A stretch of 54,743 bases of DNA from Paenibacillus silvestris (GTDB lineage Bacteria > Bacillota > Bacilli > Paenibacillales > NBRC-103111). Below the pieces are notes generated by a model. The model was not told where the DNA came from and searched no databases. It saw only the letters and a list, made by a program, of their open reading frames with translations. Shown here piece by piece: positions 1 through 8,468 of the stretch. The translations under genes and the position numbers were made by a program. The stretch spans positions 286 to 55,028 of the forward strand of contig NZ_WTUZ01000001.1 of assembly GCF_009882985.1 (NCBI RefSeq), written 5' to 3'. Position 1 is the first letter of the stretch; the number at the start of each line of letters is the position of its first letter.

Positions 1-4
1 GAAG

Positions 5-40
5 AACCTTACAAGGAGAAATCCTCGTAAGGTTTTTTTT
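5..40 (+). terminator. Rho-independent terminator of an upstream gene outside the window
   Basis: An 8-bp stem, AACCTTAC (5-12) pairing with GTAAGGTT (27-34), carries an inner AGGA/TCCT extension closed by a GAAA loop, and runs into eight T residues. The polarity is plus, so it ends a gene lying to the left of the window. Confidence 0.85.
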
Positions 41-96
41 GTTGTTAATCAAGACATTGAAAGTGGCTGTCTTTTCCCCGTTAACGGACAGATTAC

Positions 97-990
97 TTAT
101 GAAGTCAGCTCATTTCTAATTTTGCGGAATTCTTTAGGTGTAATGTCACGATGTTTTTTAAAAGATTGGATAAAATGATTTACATGATTGAAACCAACTC
201 TCTGGGCAATTTCGGTTATCGTATATTCAGTAGATTCTAACAGCTCTACGCTCTTTTTAATACGGTACTTGACCAAGTAGTAGTAAGGAGTCATATGAAT
301 GCTGTTTTTAAAACTGCGAGTGCACTCCGAAACACTCAAATGAGCTGTCTCAGCAATTTCCTTCAAAGTAATATGGTTTGTATAATTTTGATGGATAAAG
401 CTAAGCATTAATTGCAGTCTTTCTTGTTGGTGTCTGCTATGTTTAGAGGACTCCTCTGAAGAAAGGGATATATTAGATATTAGTAATAGCCACAACTGAA
501 CCGTTTTGATGGAAACCTCATACTGCCATCCCCAGTTTTTTTTCTTTTCAAATTCATTCTTCATATACCAAAGTATTTGCAAGATTTGTTTGTGCCACTC
601 CGCGTCTCCTTTGATTTCTATTGATAATAAGTAAGAATTCGTATAAGGATGTACATAACTTTTTTCCATGGCACTTTCTGAATAAAAGGCTAGCAGCTTC
701 TCCGGAAAATTGAAACTTACATATTGACCGTCATGGGTTAGGTACGTAACAACGTGAAGGACACTCTTATTGATAAAAATGGCCTGACCGGTTTCTAAGT
801 CATAATCGATACCGTTGATTTGTATAGTTAATTTCCCATTGGTCACTAAAGTAATTTGTAATTCTTCGTGCCAATGTAAATCGTTAACTCCTCTGCCTTC
901 AGGTATAGATCCTTGATTAGAATGAGTGTACATCATATATGGAAATGCCTCGTCAGGATACTGAATGGTTTCGTGCAACTGCTTTTTCAA
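97..990 (-). CDS. AraC-family transcriptional regulator with N-terminal cupin domain
   Basis: A 297-aa one-component regulator. The N-terminal half (about residues 30-110) resembles the AraC ligand-binding cupin: a DLHWHEELQ stretch and glycine-spaced beta strands. The last 100 residues form the double helix-turn-helix, with a HITLKEIAETAHLS first helix pair and the family signature EIAQRVGFNHVNHFIQSFKK near the end. The start is TTG at 990, with AAAGGGG eight bases upstream on the minus strand; no ATG is better placed. It is divergent from the EamA exporter at 1141, so it probably controls that gene, itself, or both. The ligand cannot be read from the sequence. Confidence 0.9.
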   Translation of the reverse strand: MKKQLHETIQYPDEAFPYMMYTHSNQGSIPEGRGVNDLHWHEELQITLVTNGKLTIQINGIDYDLETGQAIFINKSVLHVVTYLTHDGQYVSFNFPEKLLAFYSESAMEKSYVHPYTNSYLLSIEIKGDAEWHKQILQILWYMKNEFEKKKNWGWQYEVSIKTVQLWLLLISNISLSSEESSKHSRHQQERLQLMLSFIHQNYTNHITLKEIAETAHLSVSECTRSFKNSIHMTPYYYLVKYRIKKSVELLESTEYTITEIAQRVGFNHVNHFIQSFKKHRDITPKEFRKIRNELTS

Positions 991-1140
991 CGTACATGCC
1001 CCTTTGTCTGACGATATTTCAATATAAATGAATGATATTATTACACAAAAAAAACGTTGATGATGATATTATTATATCCAGCTTCGGCTTACCATTACAA
1101 TTTCTGTGCACAGATAATTGTTAAACAGCTTGGAGGAACT

Positions 1141-2049
1141 ATGATTAAATTGAATAAAGCTTTTTTATCTTCTCATCCGTTTATTTTGTTATTTATCAGT
1201 ATATTGTCCGTTTCAATTTCTTCCATTATGATAAAATTTTCTAATACACCCACATCTGTAGCCGGGATGTACAGATTGTTTATTTCCGTAACGATCTTGC
1301 TCCCTTTTGTACCTTGGAAAATGTTTCGTTCCTTAGCTATGAGTAAAAAGGATTGGAGTATCGTTATTTTAGCCGGTATTTTTCTAGGGTTACACTTTTT
1401 ATTCTGGATGGAATCATTGACCTATACCTCAGTTGCAAGCTCCATGGTTATCTTGTCGTTACAACCATTGTTTGTCATGATCGGTTCTTATTTCTTGTTC
1501 AAGGAGCAAGCTAACCGGCTCACCGTTTTTTGCTTGATTGCTGCTCTTTTGGGATCAGTCCTTATCGCTTGGGGAGACATAGGGATTTCAAAAGAAGCGC
1601 TAATTGGAGACGGCTTATCGTTAATAGGCACACTTTCTGTTTCAGCATATCTGTTGGCAGGTCAGCAAGTAAGCCGCAAAATGGATTCAAATGTGTACAG
1701 TATTTTCGTTTTTTTTATTGGTGGTATCATCATGCTCATCTACAATTTATTAAATAACTACTCTTTTATTGAATATGACTCGTCAGACTGGACTTATTTT
1801 TTGCTGCTTGCAATCATCCCAACTCTTTTTGGACAATGTATTTTTAATCTATTGTTAAAATCAATCGGAGCAACGACCGTCTCAGTAGGTATTATTGGAG
1901 AACCTGTTCTTGCTATTATTCTTGCGTATCTGTTATTAGGTGAAACAATTTCATTATTTCAGTTCTTCGGCGGTATGATGACTTTATTCGGTATGGGAAT
2001 GTATTTTTGGTCAAAATCTTTAAAGTACAAGGTTCAAAATATCGATTGA
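1141..2049 (+). CDS. EamA/DMT-superfamily transporter (10 TM helices)
   Basis: A 302-aa hydrophobic protein with about ten membrane segments in two EamA repeats (about residues 12-145 and 155-295), typical of drug/metabolite exporters of the RhaT/YdcZ-like group. The second repeat ends with the family's GEPVLAIILAYLLLGE stretch. The start at 1141 is chosen because TTGGAGGAACT directly precedes it; an ORF extension back to 1057 has no SD and a non-membrane leader. It is divergent from the AraC regulator ending at 990. DMT exporters paired with an AraC regulator usually export an amino acid or metabolite, but the substrate is unknown. Confidence 0.88.
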   Translation: MIKLNKAFLSSHPFILLFISILSVSISSIMIKFSNTPTSVAGMYRLFISVTILLPFVPWKMFRSLAMSKKDWSIVILAGIFLGLHFLFWMESLTYTSVASSMVILSLQPLFVMIGSYFLFKEQANRLTVFCLIAALLGSVLIAWGDIGISKEALIGDGLSLIGTLSVSAYLLAGQQVSRKMDSNVYSIFVFFIGGIIMLIYNLLNNYSFIEYDSSDWTYFLLLAIIPTLFGQCIFNLLLKSIGATTVSVGIIGEPVLAIILAYLLLGETISLFQFFGGMMTLFGMGMYFWSKSLKYKVQNID

Positions 2050-2084
2050 GTCATGAGTATTTGTTTTTATCTAAGGAGGTTTTT

Positions 2085-2225
2085 ATCATCGAAATTGTTA
2101 TAATTTTTTTAATGTTTAGTATTGTAATTGGACTAATTAGCATAGACAGAAGCTTAAGACTCAAATTAAAGAATGATGAAATAATTATTGCTAAACTAAA
2201 TGAAATAACAGAAAGGACAAAGTAG
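2085..2225 (+). CDS. Small single-pass membrane protein with apparent ATC start
   Basis: About 46 residues: a hydrophobic segment (about residues 3-20, IEIVIIFLMFSIVIGLISI) followed by a charged Lys/Glu-rich tail predicted to be helical. A near-perfect SD, AAGGAGG at 2073-2079, stands 5-8 bases before two in-frame ATC codons (2085, 2088). There is no ATG, GTG or TTG at usable spacing; the first in-frame ATG (2112) lies inside the hydrophobic segment. A TTG at 2007 would overlap the exporter gene and has no SD. Function is unknown. It is either translated from a near-cognate codon or has lost its start by mutation. The reading frame itself is intact. Confidence 0.5.
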   Translation: MIEIVIIFLMFSIVIGLISIDRSLRLKLKNDEIIIAKLNEITERTK

Positions 2226-2362
2226 GAGATCTAGTCACTTATCTAGCTTGATATTTATTTGTTCATAAGCTTTAACCTAACTAGTTAATCCTAATTCGAA
2301 CATGCAACCAAGTGTTTCGACAATCGTAATACAGCATATACTGATGTACGGAGGTGCTTGAG

Positions 2363-2830
2363 ATGGATTTTCTGAAGGATTTAGGCAAGTTGGCAGGCGA
2401 TGTGACAGGCAAAGTGCTTGGAGGAACTGTCCGTGTGGCAGGGGAGCTTGTTCGCAGTGATTATATAAAGGAAATCGGGAATGATGTAGAACAGGTCACG
2501 GCTAAAACTGGCGAGATCGCAGGCCACGCAGCGAGCGGTGTATGGGATTTAGGCGCAGGCCTAATTACCGCGGATAAGCAGCAATCGAAAGCTGGACTCC
2601 ATGAACTTGAACAAACGGCTATCACAACAGCAAGAGGAGTTGGCCATGGCATCGAGTATGTGGTTGAGGGTGGAAAAGATGTCGTGACAGGCTTCAAGGA
2701 CAGCGATAAAACGCGGCTGAAAGACGGCGTGAAAAAGCTGGGAAAAGCAGCTGCTATTAGCATTCTGGCTATTGGTGTGATCGATGTCATCGATGGTCCG
2801 GATGTACTAGATTCTTCAGGTACGGTTTAA
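2363..2830 (+). CDS. Uncharacterised 155-aa protein
   Basis: I do not recognise the family. The start ATG (2363) follows ACGGAGG with an 8-base gap; a GTG at 2354 overlaps the SD and is rejected. The protein is Gly/Val/Lys rich with alternating short hydrophobic and charged stretches, for example GKVLGGTVRVAGELV near the N terminus and a hydrophobic AAAISILAIGVIDVIDG segment near the C terminus. No signal peptide, Cys motif or catalytic signature is visible. It is a single-gene unit with its own strong terminator just downstream. Confidence 0.75.
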   Translation: MDFLKDLGKLAGDVTGKVLGGTVRVAGELVRSDYIKEIGNDVEQVTAKTGEIAGHAASGVWDLGAGLITADKQQSKAGLHELEQTAITTARGVGHGIEYVVEGGKDVVTGFKDSDKTRLKDGVKKLGKAAAISILAIGVIDVIDGPDVLDSSGTV

Positions 2831-2845
2831 AACTTGTGTCGTCAT

Positions 2846-2883
2846 AAAAACAGACCCAACGAGATATCGTTGGGTCTGTTTTT
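2846..2883 (+). terminator. Strong Rho-independent terminator
   Basis: A 12-bp perfect stem, CAGACCCAACGA (2851-2862) with TCGTTGGGTCTG (2867-2878) and loop GATA, is flanked by A5 and T5 and so can act in both directions. It ends the 155-aa gene. The following 2884-3145 stretch holds no gene I can support. Confidence 0.92.
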
Positions 2884-3145
2884 AATACTAGTTAGTGTAC
2901 CACAAGAGTGGTCAAGATAGCTGAATGAAGACATCTCAGTAATCGGCCTGACAACCGGTTGCCTTTTCCACGCTAAAGGGGCAGTAATGTTTAAGTATAG
3001 TCAACAATTCACTTTACCGATATTCTGCCAGTCACTTATCATTTACTTATTGTTTTGGTGCGCGCGATGATATCGGTAATGAAGGAAGTTATTCTGAAGG
3101 TGCAGATGGGATAGAAATAAGAGGTATCAAGGAGGAATCATAGAC

Positions 3146-3877
3146 ATGGCTGACAGGATATTTGAGGAGCCGAGGCTTGCAGATGTTTACGATTTGTTTG
3201 ATTCATCAGAACGCCCAGATCTTGATCCGTATATCGCAATAACAGAGGAATTCTGTGCTCAATCGGTGATTGACATTGGTTGTGGAACCGGCATCCTTGC
3301 TTGTCGGCTTGCTGCACTTAGTAAAGAAGTCATTGGCGTGGATCCAGCCGCCGCTTCGCTCAAAGTCGCAAGTCGTAAGGCATATGCTGACCAGGTTAAA
3401 TGGCTTCATGGAACAGCTTCGATGCTAGCTGATCTGCAAGTGGATCTAGTCATGATGACCGGAAACGCCGCTCAAGTCTTTGTAACTGATGAAGAGTGGA
3501 TGTCAACACTTCGTGAATGTCGTGAAGTTATTCGACCGGGTGGACGGCTTGTATTCGAGGTAAGGGACCCTTCAAAGGAAGCATGGAAGGACTGGAATCG
3601 TGAGCAGTCCTATAAGGTAATTGAAGCAGCTGAAATCGGAAAGGTAGAGAAGTGGGTGGATCTTCTCGATGTGCAATTACCCCTAGTTTCGTTCCGTCAG
3701 ACGTTCGTTTTTCAGAGGGATGGGATGATACTAACCTCGGATTCGACCTTGAGGTTCCGCAGTCAGTCCGAGATTGTCGACTCCTTATTCACGGCTAACT
3801 TACCTGTCGAGGATATTCGAGATGCACCGGATCGCCCTGGACTAGAATTCGTCTTCATCGCTCGCTGCCCAGACTAA
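3146..3877 (+). CDS. Class I SAM-dependent methyltransferase
   Basis: A 243-aa protein with the Rossmann-like methyltransferase motif I VIDIGCGTGILA (about residues 40-51), an acidic motif II around EVIGVDPAAASL, and the LRPGGRL-type post-III segment (REVIRPGGRLVFEVRDP, about residues 128-144). The methyl acceptor cannot be inferred. The C-terminal part (about 170-243) is a small beta-rich domain seen in many Firmicute members. The start ATG follows AAGGAGGAATCATAGAC. It appears monocistronic. Confidence 0.88.
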   Translation: MADRIFEEPRLADVYDLFDSSERPDLDPYIAITEEFCAQSVIDIGCGTGILACRLAALSKEVIGVDPAAASLKVASRKAYADQVKWLHGTASMLADLQVDLVMMTGNAAQVFVTDEEWMSTLRECREVIRPGGRLVFEVRDPSKEAWKDWNREQSYKVIEAAEIGKVEKWVDLLDVQLPLVSFRQTFVFQRDGMILTSDSTLRFRSQSEIVDSLFTANLPVEDIRDAPDRPGLEFVFIARCPD

Positions 3878-3959
3878 GAGCGGAGTAATCGGAGGGTATT
3901 TCCAATATGTGTTAATATTAGTGGAGTAGGAATTAAAGTTCTTAAAGGGGGAAAGCTTT

Positions 3960-4742
3960 ATAATTACTCATTACGAACAACTTCAATTAAAGACAGTCTC
4001 CATTCAAGGGGTCAAACAATTTTACTGTGAGCAATTGCAGTTCCCAATTATTTTTGAAACGAAAGACGAAATATGTTTTCAACCAATTGAAAACTTTAAA
4101 ATATCGTTTAAAGAAGCGATGGAACCAATAGCTGCAGCTCATTTTGCTTTTGAAGTGCCACTTTCGGAATTTGAAAATGTGGTCAATTTGCTCAAAAGTA
4201 AGGGGATTCAACTATTAAAATGGTCTGATGGCAGATATATTGATAATTTTGAAACTGGTAAAAACGTTTACTTTCGAGATGGTGATGGTAATCTGCTAGA
4301 GATTATCACACATCATTATGTCAAGGAAGGAATACTTTCCCCAGCAGGAGATTTTAAATTGCTGTACCTTAGAGAAATTGGATTTCCGGCAGATAGTGTT
4401 AAGGAATTTAGAGAATTTTTTGTAGACATTTTTGAGTTAAGACTTGATAAAGTAAGAGATGACTTTACTTTTGCAATAGGCGGCACATCGCATATGGTCA
4501 TACCTTCAAAAAAGAGAAAATGGATACCAATAGAAATGGTTGCTTTACCACCAACTATGAATGTCATATTCGGAGTAAGTAGTACGGATTTTGTTAGTAA
4601 GGTTAGTAAAAAACTGACAGAAAAAGGTGTGCCATTTTTAAGGCGAGATGGTCATCTTCATTTTAATTTTAAAGAGTACAATATTAGTTTAAAAGTAACG
4701 AGTTTCAATCCAGAAATACCCGCGCTTTTGAATTTACCTTAA
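3960..4742 (+). CDS. VOC-family (glyoxalase/bleomycin-resistance fold) protein, two domains, apparent ATA start
   Basis: Two vicinal-oxygen-chelate repeats: residues about 1-118 (ending RDGDGNLLEIITHH, the usual metal-ligand strand) and about 130-255. Translation from the TTG at 4035 would delete the first beta strand (THYEQLQLKTVSIQGVKQFY), which is a normal VOC start with its His ligand, so the real protein must begin further upstream. An SD, AAAGGGGG (3944-3951), lies 8 bases before an in-frame ATA (3960) followed by ATT (3963); no standard start is available. The coding frame is uninterrupted from 3930. The reaction is unknown. The gene is either translated from ATA/ATT or is a start-codon mutant. 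Confidence 0.65.
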   Translation: MITHYEQLQLKTVSIQGVKQFYCEQLQFPIIFETKDEICFQPIENFKISFKEAMEPIAAAHFAFEVPLSEFENVVNLLKSKGIQLLKWSDGRYIDNFETGKNVYFRDGDGNLLEIITHHYVKEGILSPAGDFKLLYLREIGFPADSVKEFREFFVDIFELRLDKVRDDFTFAIGGTSHMVIPSKKRKWIPIEMVALPPTMNVIFGVSSTDFVSKVSKKLTEKGVPFLRRDGHLHFNFKEYNISLKVTSFNPEIPALLNLP

Positions 4743-4774
4743 CTTGGATAATTGAACCTGCGGAGGGGACATAA

Positions 4775-5569
4775 ATGGTAGAGATACAGGCAATTGTACT
4801 AGACTTGGACGGAACATTACTGGATAGTAATAAATCTATATCTCCTCGAAATTATAGTGCTGTTAAAAGGTGTTTTGATTCCGGCGTTCCTATTATTGTT
4901 GCTACGGCACGACCTCCTAGAGCGGCTGAACAATTTGTAAAGGCTATTCCTTTTGTAGATTACATGGTTTTCTACAATGGTGCCCTAGTAACATGTAAAT
5001 CCAAGCAGACTCAGCAGCACATTAGCATCCCTGCAGAGGTTAGCCAACAAATTAACGAATTCATTAGGTTGAATGAACCTCAACAAGTAATTACATATGA
5101 AGTAAATGACTTGTGGTACACGTGCACACCAGTTCCCGACACAGTGAGTGCTCAGTTCGGTGCCCGTTCGAGTGAACCTAAACCGCAGGTAGTTGATGAT
5201 GATTTTATCCGTACAATCTCCCCGACAAAAATACTAGCTCTTGGTTATAGTGCATGGAGAGATATTAGCCAGAAGTTCGGTGACCAGGTCAATGTAATCG
5301 CAACCGATGGAGGCGTATTGGTTCAAATTATGCATAAATCAGCATCCAAAGAAAATGCAGTCAAGTCGGTATTAAATGATATCGGAATAGATTCGGAACA
5401 TGTCATGGTTTTCGGAGATGATTTTAACGATTTGGGACTTTTCCATATGTGTGGATTTCCAGTTGCAATGGGGAATGGGATAACGGAACTCAAAGATTGT
5501 GCCAAGTACGTTACGGAATCAAATGATCATGACGGTGTTGCTGTAGCACTTGAGAAATTTGTACTGTAA
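4775..5569 (+). CDS. HAD-superfamily phosphatase, Cof type (class IIB)
   Basis: 264 aa. HAD motif I is VLDLDGTLLDS (catalytic aspartates near residues 9 and 11). Motif II Thr/Ser lies in IIVATARPP, motif III Lys in the SKENAV region, and motif IV is GDDFNDLGLF. The C2b cap lies between motifs II and III (about residues 80-185), as in Cof/YkrA-like sugar-phosphate and nucleotide phosphatases. The start has GCGGAGGGG eight bases upstream. The gene converges on the AraC regulator at 5600 with only about 30 bp between them and no clear terminator. Confidence 0.9.
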   Translation: MVEIQAIVLDLDGTLLDSNKSISPRNYSAVKRCFDSGVPIIVATARPPRAAEQFVKAIPFVDYMVFYNGALVTCKSKQTQQHISIPAEVSQQINEFIRLNEPQQVITYEVNDLWYTCTPVPDTVSAQFGARSSEPKPQVVDDDFIRTISPTKILALGYSAWRDISQKFGDQVNVIATDGGVLVQIMHKSASKENAVKSVLNDIGIDSEHVMVFGDDFNDLGLFHMCGFPVAMGNGITELKDCAKYVTESNDHDGVAVALEKFVL

Positions 5570-5599
5570 ATGGAGCGAGTTGTTACATTGGACAAGTTA

Positions 5600-6439
5600 T
5601 CACTCAAGAGGATCAATATCTTGCCCAGGCTTGGAATCGCCATAATTGCTTGTGGCTGGCCGTCCTTTGTAGCGAAAGCTGGACGGAGGCGCTCCATGAT
5701 GAGATTTGAACATTTTGCTGAAATGGTATACGTCAGTGAAGCCGAGTGCGCTGGAAACCTCCGTAATATTCATCGAGGTCTCGGACAGAAGGAATCGTGC
5801 CCGTTCCATGCGGACTCGCGTAATGTACTCCCTTAACGAGTAACCCGTGTATTTCATAAACAGTTGGCTCAAGTAGCGCGGAGAAACACTGACGTTTTCG
5901 GCGAGGCTTGCTACGGTTATTGTTTTTTCGCCAATTTGGTCGCGAAGCTCATCCATAACTTTGTGGATGAGCTGTTTATGCATATGAGAAACAGGCGACG
6001 GTGTACTGCTTTTCTGCTGGCGCAGCATATGCAGAAGAACAAGATGCACAAGCAGGTCAAATTCTTCTTCCTGCCGATCTTCCTCGCGAAGCTGCAGCTC
6101 AACAATTCGTTGTAGGCAGGTTTCCGGTAAGGTGGTGTCCTCTAGCCGTACATGCCTCTCGGGAAGAGCAACGTCCAGCCCCGGTTGGATGATAAAATGG
6201 ATGAAGATGACGGTTAACCGATGATCGAGTTCCTGAGTTGCTTTCACTTGATCGCCGGGCCGGATTAAGAAGCAGGAGCCTTTCGTGATCGGGTAATTTA
6301 CGCCATTGATAATCATTTGCCCTCTTCCTTCTATCGCATACCAGAGGTCGTAATCGGGCATGGGGGTTGAACGTGACCATTCCCAACCTGGTTCGCAGCG
6401 AGATTTTCCCACGGAACCGTTATATAAGAAAGTGATCAT
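5600..6439 (-). CDS. AraC-family transcriptional regulator (cupin + HTH)
   Basis: 279 aa from the ATG at 6439, chosen because TTGGAGGAG stands at ideal spacing; a longer ORF to 6484 has no SD. Residues about 5-110 form the cupin sensor domain (DYDLWYAIEGRGQMIINGV, SCFLIRPGD). Residues about 165-265 form the two HTH motifs, with TVASLAENVSVSPRYLSQLF and MNITEVSSALGFTDVYHFSKMF. It is transcribed divergently from the two PhyH genes at 6634 and 7514, so it is the likely controller of those oxygenases. Confidence 0.9.
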   Translation of the reverse strand: MITFLYNGSVGKSRCEPGWEWSRSTPMPDYDLWYAIEGRGQMIINGVNYPITKGSCFLIRPGDQVKATQELDHRLTVIFIHFIIQPGLDVALPERHVRLEDTTLPETCLQRIVELQLREEDRQEEEFDLLVHLVLLHMLRQQKSSTPSPVSHMHKQLIHKVMDELRDQIGEKTITVASLAENVSVSPRYLSQLFMKYTGYSLREYITRVRMERARFLLSETSMNITEVSSALGFTDVYHFSKMFKSHHGAPPSSFRYKGRPATSNYGDSKPGQDIDPLE

Positions 6440-6633
6440 CGCAAACACTCCTCCAAGAAATGACGTTTGGTTCCATTTAATCATAAGCTTCGACTGTAAT
6501 CAACGAGTTTATGAATGTCGGCCATATGCAGATTTATACAAAAAAGTAGCTCTTCCATCCATTTCCATCCATGCAGTTAAACGTTATTGTAAAGGTAACG
6601 AATGTAAGTTTATCACTCTGCAGGAGGGATTCT

Positions 6634-7464
6634 ATGAGTACAAATGTACAAAATACAGATGATATTAACGCACGCATGTATCGATTCGACAATGTGCATC
6701 AACCGTTAGCATCAATCCATGATTTTACGGATGAGTACATCAAACAGTACAAGGAAACGGGATTCATTGCCATCGAGCAAATACTGACGGCCAAGGAAGT
6801 CGGGCAGTCGATTGATGCTGTTATGGATAATATTTTTAACCGTGATACGAAGGTTAAACTGCAATTCACTAAACCGCAGAGTGAGTTAAAGACTGATGAT
6901 GAACGAGAGTTTGCCGTAAGAAAGCTGTATAACTTTGTGGAATTCGATGAGTCGCTGCGAGCAATAGCCTATCATCCGGCTATCCTATCTGTTGTTGAGC
7001 GATTGCTCGGCGAAGAAGTGAATCTCGTTCAGGACCAGGCTCTATTGAAACCTCCCTTCGGGGGAGCGGAGAAGCCATGGCACCAAGATATGGCTTACAA
7101 CAACTTGACTTGGAAGAAGCCAGTGGTTGGCGTTTGGATCGCACTTGACGAGGCGGGACTCGACAACGGCTGCATGCACGTTATCCCACGCTCCCATATG
7201 GGCGGAGCGACACCGCATTACGCTGTTCGAGATTGGCAGATCTGCGACACGAACGTGCCGGTAGATAAGGACACGGCTGTTCCACTCCAGCCGGGCGGAA
7301 TTCTGTTCTTCCATGGGCTGTTGTACCACGGCACGCCGAATAATCATTCCTCCAAGCGTCGTCGATCGCTGCAGTTTCACTATGCTCCGAAATCGGCAGA
7401 GAAAATGTCCGCCGGGGAATACAAACGAATTTTTACAAATGAGATGACTTCTGCAGAATGTTGA
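6634..7464 (+). CDS. Phytanoyl-CoA dioxygenase (PhyH) family oxygenase
   Basis: 276 aa. Fe(II)/2-oxoglutarate fold with the metal triad HxD...H: WHQDMAY (about residues 150-156) and the distal His in the YHGTPNNHSS region, followed by an Arg-rich SKRRRSLQFHY strand for 2-oxoglutarate binding. The start ATG follows CAGGAGGGATTCT; upstream extension is unsupported. First of a PhyH pair (next gene starts 50 bp on) divergent from an AraC regulator. Members of this family hydroxylate diverse small molecules; the substrate is unknown. Next to a sugar-use region, a role in processing a modified plant or microbial compound is plausible but unproven. Confidence 0.88.
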   Translation: MSTNVQNTDDINARMYRFDNVHQPLASIHDFTDEYIKQYKETGFIAIEQILTAKEVGQSIDAVMDNIFNRDTKVKLQFTKPQSELKTDDEREFAVRKLYNFVEFDESLRAIAYHPAILSVVERLLGEEVNLVQDQALLKPPFGGAEKPWHQDMAYNNLTWKKPVVGVWIALDEAGLDNGCMHVIPRSHMGGATPHYAVRDWQICDTNVPVDKDTAVPLQPGGILFFHGLLYHGTPNNHSSKRRRSLQFHYAPKSAEKMSAGEYKRIFTNEMTSAEC

Positions 7465-7513
7465 GACTTGCTCCTATCCAATTATGAATTCAGATAAGGG
7501 AGAGTGTTCTAGC

Positions 7514-8272
7514 ATGGGTGATACGTTGTCGTTCGAGCAATGGCGGACCTACGAAGAGCAAGGATACCTAAGGCTTGGAAAAGTTTTGACAGAGGATGAA
7601 GTGACAGCGCTTACCAGTAGGATAGATGAGATTATGCTGGGAAAAGCAGAAATAGATTATGACAAGTTGATGATGCAGCGAGAAGAAGGGGAAGGGTACG
7701 AACAGTCGGCGCAGACGTTGGGTTTTAAGGGAGCAACGCTGAACTATCGGAAAATCCAGAATCTGGAGCTCGATCCCGTATATTTGGCCTATATGAAGAA
7801 GCCTGTGTTTCGCTCCATTGCCGAAAAAATATACGGAATTCACACTAGAGTGGCTTGTTATCGCGCCATGTTTATGAACAAGCCCGCCTTTCATGGGACT
7901 CGTCTGGTTTATCATCAGGACCGATGGTCCAATTTGGATCGTGATCCATTGTTGACCATATGGACAGCTTTGGACCCAGCTACTCGTGAAAACGGCTGTG
8001 TGCAAGTATATGAAGGCACGCACCGGAATCTGATGAATCCGAGTGATCCATCCGGATTTCTGACCAAGGAGCAGATTGAGGATTTGACTGTAAATAGGGA
8101 GCCGGATTATTTGGAGCTCCAACCCGGTGAAGCCGTTTTGCTTCATAACTGGACGATTCATGGTTCGGAAGGCAATCGCAGCAGCAAATCGCGTAGGGCC
8201 TTCAGCGTATGTTACATGGATGCCGATACGATATCCCGGCCAGCGGAACAGTTTTCAGCTATTTTTGATTAA
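7514..8272 (+). CDS. Phytanoyl-CoA dioxygenase (PhyH) family oxygenase
   Basis: 252 aa. HxD motif in VYHQDRW (about residue 137) and distal His in LHNWTIHGSEGNRSS, followed by KSRRAFSVCYMD. It differs clearly from the gene just upstream, so this is not a recent tandem duplicate. The start at 7514 follows AAGGGAGAG; an ATG at 7484 lacks an SD. It is probably co-transcribed with the 6634 gene and ends at the terminator at 8299. Substrate unknown. Confidence 0.87.
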   Translation: MGDTLSFEQWRTYEEQGYLRLGKVLTEDEVTALTSRIDEIMLGKAEIDYDKLMMQREEGEGYEQSAQTLGFKGATLNYRKIQNLELDPVYLAYMKKPVFRSIAEKIYGIHTRVACYRAMFMNKPAFHGTRLVYHQDRWSNLDRDPLLTIWTALDPATRENGCVQVYEGTHRNLMNPSDPSGFLTKEQIEDLTVNREPDYLELQPGEAVLLHNWTIHGSEGNRSSKSRRAFSVCYMDADTISRPAEQFSAIFD

Positions 8273-8298
8273 TTCGAACAATCCATATCAAATCAAGG

Positions 8299-8327
8299 AC
8301 ATCGGATCCTCCTCCGATGTTTTTTTG
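8299..8327 (+). terminator. Rho-independent terminator after the PhyH pair
   Basis: The stem ACATCGGA (8299-8306) pairs with TCCGATGT (8313-8320), followed by seven T residues. It separates the PhyH operon from the membrane AraC gene. Confidence 0.9.
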
Positions 8328-8468
8328 TGTCTCTTCCATGTTGTTCCAAACAGGATTCGACAACAATTTTCAATCCAATATACTATGCTGAATGAATGGA
8401 AATTAGCGGAAAATAACTTTTTCTGCTATTTGTCAATCTAGTTAAAGGTGCAGGAGGGACTGATATTG

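Noticed and set aside
2461..2790. 109-codon minus-strand ORF opposite the 155-aa gene
   Set aside because: The plus-strand gene has the SD, start and terminator; the reverse frame is a shadow.
5570..6662. Several plus-strand ORFs across the AraC gene at 5600-6439
   Set aside because: They lack SDs and lie opposite a well-supported AraC regulator.
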